Positions 6,900 through 14,581 of a stretch of DNA of 16,235 bases are shown here, piece after piece. The stretch is from NCBI GenBank assembly GCA_034189035.1, contig JAXHVA010000095.1, forward strand, positions 1 to 16,235. Direction: 5' to 3'. Below the pieces are notes generated by a model. The model was given only the letters and a program-made list of their open reading frames with translations, had not been told where the DNA came from and did no database searches. Every line of letters starts with the position of its first letter. Within the stretch, counting starts at the first letter, position 1. Origin of the DNA: JAUXFK01 sp034189035. Its GTDB lineage: Bacteria; Desulfobacterota; UBA8473. The position numbers and the translations under genes are program-made.

Positions 6900-8063
6900 T
6901 TACTTTTTCTTCTTCCCTGCATATTCTTTAATGAGTTCTTGACCGATTACATTCCGTTGGATCTGGTTGGTTCCTTCATATATTTGAAGAATCTTGGCAT
7001 CTCTCATCATCTTCTCCACTGGATAATCACGCATATAACCGTACCCGCCTAAAACTTGAACTGCATCAACTGTAACCTTCATCGCAACATCACTGGAAAA
7101 GACCTTTGCTATGGCAGAGATCTTAGATATATCCTTGGCACCGCTGTCTATAAATCTACAAGCAGAGTAGACCAAAGCCCTGGAAGCCTCTGTTTGGATC
7201 GCCATGTCAGCTAAAATATGCTGGACTGCTTGAAAAGAAATAATCGGTTTATCAAACTGTCTTCTCTCTCGAGCATAATCGACCGCTGCGTCTAATGCCC
7301 CTTGACAGAGTCCAATGGCTTGGGCACCTATACCCGGCCTTGTTCGATCGAGAACTCTCATTGCGATGATAAATCCCATCCCCTCTTTACCTATCAAGTT
7401 TTCTTTCGGCACCCTACAGTTTGAAAATATCAACTCAGTGGTAGCAGATGCCCTTATCCCCATCTTCTTCTCTTTCTTTCCGAAGCTAAACCCTTCTGTT
7501 CCCTTTTCTACGATAATAGCACTTGCCCCTCGAGAGCCTCGTGATTTATCCGTCATAACAATTACTGTATAAACCTCTGCTTCTCCTCCGCCAGTAATCC
7601 ATTGCTTTGTGCCATTTATTACATATTCGTCACCGTCCAATACTGCTGTAGTTTGAATCCCCGAGGCATCACTTCCCGCATTGGCCTCTGTTAGACCAAA
7701 AGCCGCCAATTTTTTCCCACTAGCCATATCTGGTATATACTTGGTTTTTTGCTCTTCTGAACCGAACAAAAGGATTGGGTAGGCACCTAATCCGCTACCG
7801 GCAAAACAAACAGAAACTCCTATACATGCCCTGCTTATCTCTTCTACTGCAAGGCAGTTTTCAAATGTCCCCCCACCAAGCCCACCGAACTCTTCAGGGT
7901 AACATAAACCCATCAGGTCTGAGTCTGCTATGACCTTAATGATCTCCCATGGGAACTCTTCCCTCTCGTCCAACTCTGCCCTAACAGGCATCACTCTCTC
8001 GTCTGCAATCTGTCTGGCCAAATCCTTGATCATCTGTTGGGTCTCTGTTAAGAAATAGTCCAT
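6900..8063 (-). CDS. Acyl-CoA dehydrogenase (Bcd/CarC-like)
   Basis: Flavoenzyme of 387 aa that oxidises acyl-CoA to trans-2-enoyl-CoA, or runs the reverse with reduced ETF. Features in order: N-terminal helical domain; GLTEANAGSDASG (about 128-140) contacting FAD; KQWITGGGEA in the middle beta domain; RERRQFDKPI with the FAD-binding Arg; and QVLGGYGYMRDYPVEKMMRD with the C-terminal catalytic base Glu363 in YEGTNQIQR, the short-chain/butyryl type position. AGGAG precedes the ATG. The gene is co-directional with etfB and etfA and occupies the slot between plsX and fabD where fabH normally lies. Chain-length preference and physiological direction cannot be read from sequence. Confidence 0.94.
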   Translation of the reverse strand: MDYFLTETQQMIKDLARQIADERVMPVRAELDEREEFPWEIIKVIADSDLMGLCYPEEFGGLGGGTFENCLAVEEISRACIGVSVCFAGSGLGAYPILLFGSEEQKTKYIPDMASGKKLAAFGLTEANAGSDASGIQTTAVLDGDEYVINGTKQWITGGGEAEVYTVIVMTDKSRGSRGASAIIVEKGTEGFSFGKKEKKMGIRASATTELIFSNCRVPKENLIGKEGMGFIIAMRVLDRTRPGIGAQAIGLCQGALDAAVDYARERRQFDKPIISFQAVQHILADMAIQTEASRALVYSACRFIDSGAKDISKISAIAKVFSSDVAMKVTVDAVQVLGGYGYMRDYPVEKMMRDAKILQIYEGTNQIQRNVIGQELIKEYAGKKKK

Positions 8064-8088
8064 AGTTAACTCCTAAAGTTATTTCAGT

Positions 8089-9174
8089 CTATTGTGGATT
8101 TTCAATTGTTTGCTTTTTCTTTTTTCCTTCCGGATGAGCTATTTTCTCTTTAATCTGCCCCCAAAACTTCCGTTTTTGTAATTCCTTGTTCCTCTTGATA
8201 TTCTCTATAATATGAGGGTTTACCCTATTCGTAACAAAACGATTAGCCATCATGATTGCGTTTTTGATCGCCTTTGATGAAGAATTTCCATGGCTGATTA
8301 TCCCGATACCATCTATCCCCAAAAGGGGAGCACCTCCGTGTTCCGAATAATCAAATCTCTTTCTTATATTCTCTAAGGGCTTTTTAGCCAAAAAATATCC
8401 CAACTTTGAACGGATTCCGTTTCCCATCTCATCTTTCAGTGTATGGGCTAAAGCTTCAACCAGCCCTTCCGTCATCTTTAAGATAATGTTTCCAACAAAA
8501 CCGTCACATACCACTACATCTATACTTCCATTATAGACATCCATCCCCTCTATATAGCCCATATAATTTGTGAAACTGTTCTTTAAAACAGCACTGGCAT
8601 CACGTGTTAATTCATTCCCTTTTGTATCCTCTTCGCCATTGCTGAGTAAGCCTACCTTTGGATCTTGTTTATCCAATACATACCTGGCATAGACATCTCC
8701 CATGACGCCGAACTGCGCCAGATGAGAGGGCTTGCAGCTTACATTGGCACCTGCGTCTAATAAAACTGTACCCCCTTTTAGTGTGGGTATGATCGCTGCA
8801 ATGGCCGGTCGATCAATTCCTTCGAGTTTTTTTAAAACAAATATAGCTGTTGCAAGAACAGCACCAGAGTTCCCTGCACTCACCACTGCCTGGGCTTCTC
8901 CACTCTTGACAAGCTCAAATGAAACTCGTATTGATGAATCTTTTTTCTTTCTAAGCGCTACAGAAGGAGATTCTCCCATGCCGACAACTTCTGTTGCATG
9001 TTGCACTGTCAAGGGTAAGCTTTTCGCGTCATATTTGTCAAGTTCTCTTTGTATTTTATCTTTATCACCCACTAAAACAACATGAATTTTGTGTTCTCTA
9101 GCTGATAAAATAGCTCCTTCTACGGTCACCTGGGGTGCATAATCACCACCCATGGCATCCACTGCTATTTTCAT
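8089..9174 (-). CDS. plsX: Phosphate acyltransferase PlsX
   Basis: Converts acyl-ACP to acyl-phosphate, the acyl donor for PlsY in phospholipid synthesis; peripheral membrane. The 361-aa protein begins MKIAVDAMGGDYAPQ, the family hallmark, and contains VSAGNSGAVLATA, LLDAGANVSCKPSHL, GLLSNGEEDTKGNEL and the C-terminal HGGAPLLGIDGIGIISHG. The C-terminus carries a lysine-rich tail (about residues 345-356). GGGAG lies just before the ATG, 10 bp after the rpmF stop. rpmF-plsX adjacency is one of the most conserved pairings in bacteria. Normally fabH would follow; here the acyl-CoA dehydrogenase gene starts 25 bp later. Confidence 0.97.
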   Translation of the reverse strand: MKIAVDAMGGDYAPQVTVEGAILSAREHKIHVVLVGDKDKIQRELDKYDAKSLPLTVQHATEVVGMGESPSVALRKKKDSSIRVSFELVKSGEAQAVVSAGNSGAVLATAIFVLKKLEGIDRPAIAAIIPTLKGGTVLLDAGANVSCKPSHLAQFGVMGDVYARYVLDKQDPKVGLLSNGEEDTKGNELTRDASAVLKNSFTNYMGYIEGMDVYNGSIDVVVCDGFVGNIILKMTEGLVEALAHTLKDEMGNGIRSKLGYFLAKKPLENIRKRFDYSEHGGAPLLGIDGIGIISHGNSSSKAIKNAIMMANRFVTNRVNPHIIENIKRNKELQKRKFWGQIKEKIAHPEGKKKKQTIENPQ

Positions 9175-9184
9175 AAATTCTCCC

Positions 9185-9367
9185 TTAAACTTCCTTTACT
9201 TCCAATACGGTCTTGCCTTTATAGGTTCCGCATTTTAAACAAACTCTGTGAGGTAATTTGGGCTCACTGCAATTCGGACACAATGTGATCTGCGGGGGGG
9301 ATAATTTGTCATGAGCCCTACGCTTATTCCTTCTCGACTTTGAGTGTCTTCGCTTTGGTAATGCCAT
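9185..9367 (-). CDS. rpmF: 50S ribosomal protein L32
   Basis: Small basic protein (60 aa) of the large ribosomal subunit. It starts MALPKRRHSKSRRNKRR and carries an intact zinc ribbon, C30-C33 and C43-C46 (CPNC ... CLKC), so this is the zinc-binding form rather than a Cys-less paralogue. AAAGGAGA precedes the ATG at a good distance. It sits between the YceD/DUF177 gene (39 bp upstream) and plsX (10 bp downstream), the standard arrangement. Confidence 0.97.
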   Translation of the reverse strand: MALPKRRHSKSRRNKRRAHDKLSPPQITLCPNCSEPKLPHRVCLKCGTYKGKTVLEVKEV

Positions 9368-9406
9368 TAGAAATCTCCTTTATTCGTAGCTTCCTTTTTT
9401 CATATC

Positions 9407-9952
9407 TTATCTTCTACTTTCAGTTTTAAAATTGCCGAGTTCAGAAAATCCAATATTAAATTCATTGCCTTTAGAACATTCACAGATATCTTGGTTCAGA
9501 TCTATACCACATTTAGGGCAAAGGCCCTTACATGAAACATGACAAAGGGGTTTTAAAGGGATTGCAATGATTATATGTTCAATGATCACTTGAGAGAGAT
9601 CGATCTGTTCTCCTTTATAAAAGCTGAATTCCAGCTCTTCACTTCTTAATTCCAGATCATCAACAAATTCTTCCTCATTTGTGGGGCAAAATGTATACTC
9701 TAAATCAGAGGTTAATGGATAATCACTTTCTTTTAAGCACCTGCTGCAGGTTAACGTCAGATTAGTTTGGATATTTCCCTTTATAAAGATATTCTTGTGT
9801 GATTTTGTAATCTTCAGGGTAGATGAAATCGGCGAATATAATTTAAGTTCTTCTGCTTTAAAGGATTGAAGTTCTCCCAATAAAGAGTCATTTTCTAAAG
9901 TTGAGTGTAATTCCAATCCACAACTTGGGATATCTTCTACATTTATTTTCAA
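9407..9952 (-). CDS. yceD: DUF177 / YceD family protein
   Basis: Family conserved just upstream of rpmF and linked in other organisms to 23S rRNA metabolism; its exact biochemistry is unsettled. The 181-aa protein shows the expected beta-rich middle with TCSRCL (about 68-73) and the C-terminal cysteine cluster CHVSCKGLCPKCG (137-149) followed by DICEC (155-159), which probably binds zinc. Length is normal. It is the first gene of the leftward lipid cluster, with a sigma70-like promoter about 60 bp upstream. The ribosome-binding site is poor: an AGGGGTAGG lies rather far from the ATG. Confidence 0.88.
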   Translation of the reverse strand: MKINVEDIPSCGLELHSTLENDSLLGELQSFKAEELKLYSPISSTLKITKSHKNIFIKGNIQTNLTLTCSRCLKESDYPLTSDLEYTFCPTNEEEFVDDLELRSEELEFSFYKGEQIDLSQVIIEHIIIAIPLKPLCHVSCKGLCPKCGIDLNQDICECSKGNEFNIGFSELGNFKTESRR

Positions 9953-10013
9953 ACCAAAACCTACCCCTATGACCTATTAAGGTATTAACTAATTTTAAAA
10001 TAAATTTAATTAA

Positions 10014-10040
10014 ATATTATATAAACAGTTACTTTGTCAA
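10014..10040 (-). promoter_or_regulatory. Candidate sigma70-type promoter of the yceD-rpmF-plsX-acd-etf-fab cluster
   Basis: On the minus strand a perfect TTGACA (complement of 10035-10040) is followed by overlapping -10 candidates: TAATAT after 15 bp (10014-10019) and TATAAT after only 13 bp (10016-10021). Spacing is short of the ideal 17, but placement about 60 bp before the yceD start in very AT-rich DNA fits. No other promoter this good lies between here and yceD. Confidence 0.5.
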
Positions 10041-10164
10041 GAAAAATCCTTAAATATTTAAAAAATGCAATTTATATTTGAATCGAGTTTTTTTGTGAAC
10101 CCTTCAAATCAATCATTAATAGCTATTGTCTGAATATGTTTTACTCAAAACGATTTTAATAGTG

Positions 10165-10202
10165 CCCATACTCGCAGTGACCTTCGAGCGTTGAGTAATG
10201 GG
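10165..10202. other. Hairpin with nested stem in the intergenic region
   Basis: CCCATACTC (10165-10173) pairs with GAGTAATGGG (10193-10202) with one bulged base; CTCG/CGAG can nest inside. The flanking TTACTCAA (10141-10148) also matches TTGAGTAA (10191-10198) perfectly in inverted form, so two foldings compete. It lies between the IS remnant and the lipid-cluster promoter. Function unknown; there is no T tract for an intrinsic terminator. Apart from this, the promoter and the 10228-10281 hairpin, the gap 9953-10291 holds nothing I can identify. Confidence 0.4.
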
Positions 10203-10227
10203 AATCTAGGACTTTTTATTATAAATA

Positions 10228-10281
10228 AGAGCCTGTAAAACAAAATGTATTAACCAAATACATGTCAAACACAAAGGCTCT
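10228..10281. other. Compound hairpin at the end of the IS remnant
   Basis: AGAGCC (10228-10233) pairs with GGCTCT (10276-10281), and a perfect inner stem ATGTATT/AATACAT (10245-10251, 10257-10263) has a 5-base loop. It follows the transposase stop by about 10 bp in the minus direction. It may be the terminator or the terminal region of the insertion sequence; I could not define terminal inverted repeats or a target duplication. Confidence 0.35.
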
Positions 10282-10291
10282 GGCAAAAAAA

Positions 10292-11056
10292 TTAAGCGGC
10301 TATTTTTTCTATAACTACAGGGAGAGAGCTATTTATTGTTTTTAGCCTTTTGTAGAGTTTTAGTATTGGGATTTGCATATTGATACCTCCATGAGGTCTT
10401 TTCCAATTGTATTTAGTGATCCAGTCGGAGAAGTTATCTCTCAAGGTTTTGTAATCTTTATATTTAACTTTAACTAATCTATAAAATTCTTCCTCGCGGC
10501 TTTTTTCAACCTTGCCATTGATTTGTGGTGTAGATGGTGAAATGATTTTATGATGTATATTGTAGAAAGCGCATATTTGATCCGGCATATGTGCTCTGGT
10601 TTTTTGAGGATGCATTTAGAGTCTGAGACATATATATTGGTAAATTCCGTACCTCCATTCGTTTGGATACGGCGTATAGGAAAGGGAGTTTCTTTGATGA
10701 GTCTGTTAACGAACTCTTTTCAGGATATATATCTGCAAAGCGCCATGTGGTACAATCATCTATGGCAGTGAACTGATAGTACTATTCCCCTTTCATACGA
10801 TAAGGAACATACTTTACCTCATTCTGTACGATGTCTCCAGGGTTTGGCATCTCATATCGCTTTGTATGTTTCTTCTGGTTTTTTTTGGGTTTTATAATTA
10901 ATTAATCCTTCGCGTCTTAATAAATATGGCCGATAGTTAGTAAAAAGACCGACTAAAGCCCAATATCTCACATGCCAAACTGTCATTTTTTCGCTCTTCA
11001 TCTTTGAAGAAAAGAGTGACTTTCTTACGAATTTCAATATTACGCTTGTATCTCAT
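10292..11056 (-). pseudogene. Degenerate IS481-like transposase (DDE integrase core)
   Basis: Read leftward, the protein is scattered over several frames. MRYKRNIEIRKKVTLFFKDE and NDSLACEILGFSRSFY (helix-turn-helix, about 10940-11056) are followed in another frame by YRPYLLRREGLINYK. Next come KHTKRYEMPNPGDIVQNEVKY (first catalytic region), an in-frame TAG at 10792-10794 and YYQFTAIDDCTTWRFADIYP. After a further shift come EFVNRLIKETPFPIRRIQ and TNGGTEFTN (second catalytic region). The last segment (10292-10615) holds ISPSTPQINGKVEKSREEEF with the catalytic Glu and KYNWKRPHGGINMQIPILKL. The first Asp reads Glu and the second reads Asn where IS481-type enzymes have DVKY and QTDNGTEF, so the element is dead. 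Open reading extends slightly upstream of 11056. Confidence 0.85.
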
Positions 11057-11456
11057 TTGCTCTTTTACTCTACTTTTTCACGTAGGCAGCCTCTTGGCTT
11101 CTGGTATTTTTAATGTTTGAAAAATAAGTATACACACTTTTTGCCGGGACCTCACCTCTCTTTATTTGTGGAAATGATGGAACCTCTTATTGAATTTACC
11201 CTCATTCTCACAATTACTACTACGTATGATATCAATCAATATCCAGTGTTTGAATTGTATTTAGATTAATAGTAAAAAAATCAAAAGTTCTTGACACGGA
11301 AATACGGATATGTTAATCCTTAAAAAAATGAACAGCGATTCATAATCCAAGTAAATTCTTTATATAATAGATAGTAAAGTGACAATGTTTTTTTATAAAA
11401 ACCTACAGTTCTTTGTTAATATTGGGTATTAATGAACGTGATACAGGAGATATTAT
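11057..11456. other. Intergenic region between IS remnant and carboxylase gene
   Basis: About 400 bp of AT-rich DNA without a credible ORF. It contains a small palindrome GATAT-caatca-ATATC (11228-11243), the promoter candidate at 11291-11319 and a TATAAT-like sequence at 11363-11368 with no good -35. The right end of the IS remnant probably lies near 11100-11150 but no clear terminal repeat could be drawn. Confidence 0.6.
11291..11319 (+). promoter_or_regulatory. Candidate promoter of the acyl-CoA carboxylase gene
   Basis: Perfect TTGACA at 11291-11296, 17-bp spacer, then TAATCC at 11314-11319 preceded by TG one base upstream (extended -10 pattern TGnTAAT). The -10 is weak, but the consensus -35, spacing and orientation toward the gene 138 bp downstream support it. 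The spacer contains a near repeat, ACGGAAAT then ACGGATAT. Confidence 0.45.
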
Positions 11457-13010
11457 ATGAGTTATGTAGAAGACAGAATTAACGAGCTAAAAGAAAAAAT
11501 AGCCAAAGAGAAGGAAATGGGCGGTGAAAAAAGGGTTGAAAAGCAGCACAAATCTGGAAAACTCACTGCAAGGGAAAGACTGGATGTCCTCTTTGACTCG
11601 GGAAGCTTTGAAGAAGTAGATATGTTTGTAAGACATCGCTGTACTGAATTCGGTATGACAAACAAAGTTATATCCGCTGAAGGCGTTGTGACTGGATACG
11701 GCACGGTAAATGGCAGGAATGTTTTTGCCTTTTCCCAAGATTTTACCTCAACCGGAGGGACGCTTGGTGAATACCACGGAAAGAAGATAGCCAAAATAAT
11801 GGATATGGCAATGAAAGCAGGCGCGCCAATCGTTGGTTTCAATGATTCAGGTGGGGCCCGCATTCAAGAAGGGGTGGATGCTTTAGGCGGTTACGGTGAA
11901 ATCTTCTTTCGAAATTCCTGTGCATCAGGAGTGATCCCTCAAATATCTGCGATAATGGGTCCCACAGCCGGTGGTGCAGTCTATTCCCCTGCTATGACAG
12001 ACTGGGTATTTATGACAAAAAAGAACAGCTATATGTTTATTACCGGGCCTGATGTTATCAGAACAGTCGTGGGTGAAGAAGTTACACCTGAAGAATTAGG
12101 TGGAGCAATGGCCCAGAATACAAAGAGCGGTGTTGCTCACTTCGCCTGTGAAAACGATACTGAAGCAATAGAAATGATAAAAGAGCTCCTGGGGTATCTC
12201 CCATTAAACAACATGGAAGACCCCCCATATGTAGAGCCCAATGACGATCTCAATCGAATTGAACCGAAGCTCGACACCTTAATCCCGGAAAGTCCCAAAC
12301 AGGTATATGACATAAAAGACGTAATCAAGGCAATAGTGGATAATGGAAAGTTCTTTGAACCCCATGAACACTATGCTAAAAATATGATTATTTGCTTCGC
12401 GCGACTCAACGGAAGGGCAATTGGAATCATTGCAAATCAGCCCAGATTTATGGCAGGTTGTCTCGATGTTAATGCCTCAGATAAGGCGACCCGTTTTATT
12501 CGTTTCTGTGATGCATTCAACATACCTCTTTTGACAATCGTCGATGTGCCGGGATATCTGCCCGGAACTTCACAAGAATGGAGCGGGATTATTAGACATG
12601 GCGCCAAGCTTCTCTGGTGCTATTCAGAAGCCACTGTCCCTAAACTCACACTCATTACACGAAAAGCGTATGGTGGAGCATATATTGCCATGTGCAGCAG
12701 ACACTTGGGCGCGGACAGTGTATTTGCATGGCCTACTGCAGAAATAGCAGTTATGGGGGCTGAAGGAGCTGCAAATATTATCCACAGAAAAGAGATAAAA
12801 GAAGCAGAAGATCCAAAGGCAAAATTAGAAGAAAAGGTCAAAGAGTACCGTGATCTCTTTGCTAACCCGTATATTGCGGCTTCCAGGGGCTATATTGATG
12901 CGGTGATCACCCCAAGTGAGTCACGATCGAAGTTGATCAAGGCCTTGGAAGCATTATCCACAAAGAGTGAATCCCGTCCATATAAGAAACACGGCAACAT
13001 CCCTGTGTAG
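11457..13010 (+). CDS. pccB: Acyl-CoA carboxylase carboxyltransferase subunit (PccB / MmdA type)
   Basis: Biotin-dependent carboxyltransferase, 517 aa, moving CO2 between carboxybiotin and an acyl-CoA (propionyl-/methylmalonyl-CoA or acetyl-/malonyl-CoA). Both crotonase-fold halves are intact. The N half has KLTARERLD, FSQDFTSTGGTLGE, the oxyanion-hole segment DSGGARIQEGV (130-140) and GPTAGGAVYSPA (168-179). The C half has DVPGYLPGTSQEW (363-375), RKAYGGAYIAM (402-412) and WPTAEIAVMGAEGAANI. The C-terminus YKKHGNIPV is family-typical. Position 410 is Ile, where propionyl-specific actinobacterial PccB has Asp. AGGAG lies 7 bp before the ATG. No biotin carboxylase, biotin carrier or membrane decarboxylase subunit is nearby, so partners must be encoded elsewhere. 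It converges on the CoA-transferase unit. Confidence 0.93.
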   Translation: MSYVEDRINELKEKIAKEKEMGGEKRVEKQHKSGKLTARERLDVLFDSGSFEEVDMFVRHRCTEFGMTNKVISAEGVVTGYGTVNGRNVFAFSQDFTSTGGTLGEYHGKKIAKIMDMAMKAGAPIVGFNDSGGARIQEGVDALGGYGEIFFRNSCASGVIPQISAIMGPTAGGAVYSPAMTDWVFMTKKNSYMFITGPDVIRTVVGEEVTPEELGGAMAQNTKSGVAHFACENDTEAIEMIKELLGYLPLNNMEDPPYVEPNDDLNRIEPKLDTLIPESPKQVYDIKDVIKAIVDNGKFFEPHEHYAKNMIICFARLNGRAIGIIANQPRFMAGCLDVNASDKATRFIRFCDAFNIPLLTIVDVPGYLPGTSQEWSGIIRHGAKLLWCYSEATVPKLTLITRKAYGGAYIAMCSRHLGADSVFAWPTAEIAVMGAEGAANIIHRKEIKEAEDPKAKLEEKVKEYRDLFANPYIAASRGYIDAVITPSESRSKLIKALEALSTKSESRPYKKHGNIPV

Positions 13011-13026
13011 ATACAATACTTGGAAG

Positions 13027-13055
13027 AGATTGCCCCTTGAATAAAGGGGCGATCT
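13027..13055. terminator. Hairpin between convergent genes, probable shared terminator
   Basis: AGATTGCCCCTT (13027-13038) pairs over 12 bp, with one G-T, with AAGGGGCGATCT (13044-13055) around a 5-base loop. It lies 17 bp after the carboxylase stop and overlaps the stop codon of the oppositely oriented GDT1-like gene. The GC-rich stem is strong but neither side has a good T tract, so termination may be incomplete. Confidence 0.6.
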
Positions 13056-13332
13056 ACCTCGCTCCTGAGAAGAATATAATCCACAGGCCCAAAAGGACAA
13101 AGAGCGTTCCCGATCCCACCCTAATATAATTCATAGGAATGATCCTGCCCAGTTCAGATCCAAAAACAACAGCAATTAATGAAGTCAATACAAGTGCACC
13201 CGCAGACCCAATGAAGACCATAAGCAAGGATTTGCCCTCAGCAGCAAAGCAAAATGTTGCAAGTTGTGTTTTATCACCTAATTCTGCGAGAAATATCATC
13301 CCAAAGGTTGTTAGCAATACCTTAATGTCCAC
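13054..13332 (-). CDS. GDT1/UPF0016 (TMEM165-like) cation exchanger, single-domain form
   Basis: Small membrane protein, 92 aa from the GTG chosen here. The family exports Mn2+ (and in some members exchanges Ca2+) for protons. The signature ELGDKTQLA is at about residues 17-25. Three hydrophobic segments are visible: around LLTTFGMIFLAELG, LLMVFIGSAGALVLTSLIAVVFG and GSGTLFVLLGLWIIFF. Full-length members have two such halves; one-domain proteins are thought to pair with themselves or a sister protein, and no sister is in the window. The start is GTG at 13330-13332 with AGGGAGG just upstream; an in-frame TTG 18 bp earlier would place that ribosome-binding site inside the gene. It follows the CoA-transferase gene by 29 bp; a functional link is not obvious. 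Confidence 0.85.
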   Translation of the reverse strand: MDIKVLLTTFGMIFLAELGDKTQLATFCFAAEGKSLLMVFIGSAGALVLTSLIAVVFGSELGRIIPMNYIRVGSGTLFVLLGLWIIFFSGAR

Positions 13333-13361
13333 TCTTTCCTCCCTTAACAAAACCTATCTGA

Positions 13362-14579
13362 TTACTCTAAGACCCCTTCCACAACAAGATCAGCGATATC
13401 GTCATCAGACATTCCAAGAATCTCCTTGAGTACGTATTCGTTATGTTCTCCCAATCCTGGGGCTGAAAATCTCGGCGTATTCTGGCACTTTGAAAGTGTA
13501 AAAACAGCAGTGCCCACTCTATGAGGCCCCATTTCTTTGTGATCTAAAACGACAAAGTGGTTTCTGTGCTTTAGCTGCGGATCTTTGAAAAGATCATCTG
13601 CATTTTGCACTACAGCAGCAGCAACGCCCACTTTCTGCATCGTATTCATGACTTCTTTTGCATCACGTTTGATTGTCCATTCTTCCACAAGGCGGTTCAG
13701 TTCATCCTCGTTTTCCTTCCTCGCTTCTATTGTGGCAAACCTTTTCTCTTTACTCCATTTTGGATCTCCGATGACTTTGCAAAATGAAAGCCATTCATCA
13801 TTATTACTCACTGCTATAACGCACCACCTGTCCTCACCGAGGCAACGGTAAGCACCATGTGGAGCAGCATGTGGGTCTTTATTTCCCATTCGAGTAGCGA
13901 CCCTTTTATTAACAGTATAATCGAGTACAGCCGGAACTAGGAAATTCAAGCCACTTTCGTATTGCGACTGATCTATATACTGTCCTTTGCCAGTACGGCT
14001 TCTGTAATCCAAAGCAGCCAATATAGAGATAAGAAGGTAGTTCCAGTCAACCCAGTCCGTATAGGCAGAATATGGTCCTACAGGCTCTCCTTCGGGCCAA
14101 CCAGTAAGCTCAAACCAGCCAGCCATTGCAGATACCAACTGACCATATCCGCGGTGGGAGGAGTATGGACCGTTTTGTCCTTGAAGACATGTTGAAGCCA
14201 TAATAATATTCGGTTTGATCTTACTTGCATCTTCGTAACCCAGCCCCCATCTCTCCATAACCCCGGGCACAAAAGATTCAATGATAATATCCGCCCATTC
14301 GACTAACTCTCTGGCGATTTCTCTGGCCCTGGTTTTTTGCATATTGAGTGTTATAGAAAGCTTGCTCGTATTGTAAACAGCAAAGTAGCCACTTTTATTG
14401 ATGTCAGGAATGCCGTCGGCAAAAGGTGTTGCTAAACGGAGCGTCTCCGGGTGAACCATTGACTCCACACGAATAACAGTTGCCCCATGATCCCCAAGAT
14501 AGCGGGTAACTGTAGGGCCAAGTACAGTTGAAGTGAAATCCAGGACATTCAATCCTTCCAAAGGACGATTCTCTTCCAT
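13362..14579 (-). CDS. CaiB/BaiF family III CoA-transferase, subunit with catalytic Asp
   Basis: Family III CoA-transferase of 405 aa, moving CoA between an acyl-CoA donor and a carboxylic acid. It shows the usual start LEGLNVLDFT, LGDHGATVIRVE, the nucleotide/CoA segment LNMQKTRAREIARELVEWAD, SFVPGVMERWGLGYED, the catalytic Asp175 in GPYSAYTDW (16 residues before the LAAL helix end, as in E. coli formyl-CoA transferase Asp169), RSRTGKGQYIDQSQ, and the C-terminal FSAPGLGEHNEYVL. Substrate cannot be assigned. The ATG comes 2 bp after the stop of the second CoA-transferase gene, with GGGAG located inside that gene, so the two are translationally coupled and may form one heteromeric enzyme. Confidence 0.93.
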   Translation of the reverse strand: MEENRPLEGLNVLDFTSTVLGPTVTRYLGDHGATVIRVESMVHPETLRLATPFADGIPDINKSGYFAVYNTSKLSITLNMQKTRAREIARELVEWADIIIESFVPGVMERWGLGYEDASKIKPNIIMASTCLQGQNGPYSSHRGYGQLVSAMAGWFELTGWPEGEPVGPYSAYTDWVDWNYLLISILAALDYRSRTGKGQYIDQSQYESGLNFLVPAVLDYTVNKRVATRMGNKDPHAAPHGAYRCLGEDRWCVIAVSNNDEWLSFCKVIGDPKWSKEKRFATIEARKENEDELNRLVEEWTIKRDAKEVMNTMQKVGVAAAVVQNADDLFKDPQLKHRNHFVVLDHKEMGPHRVGTAVFTLSKCQNTPRFSAPGLGEHNEYVLKEILGMSDDDIADLVVEGVLE

Positions 14580-14581
14580 CT

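Noticed and set aside
10241..11150. Terminal inverted repeats of the IS481-like element
   Set aside because: TGTAT and TCAAACA words occur near both ends but with different spacing; too weak to define element boundaries.
11462..11863. 133-aa minus-strand reading inside the carboxylase gene
   Set aside because: Antisense shadow of a conserved carboxyltransferase.
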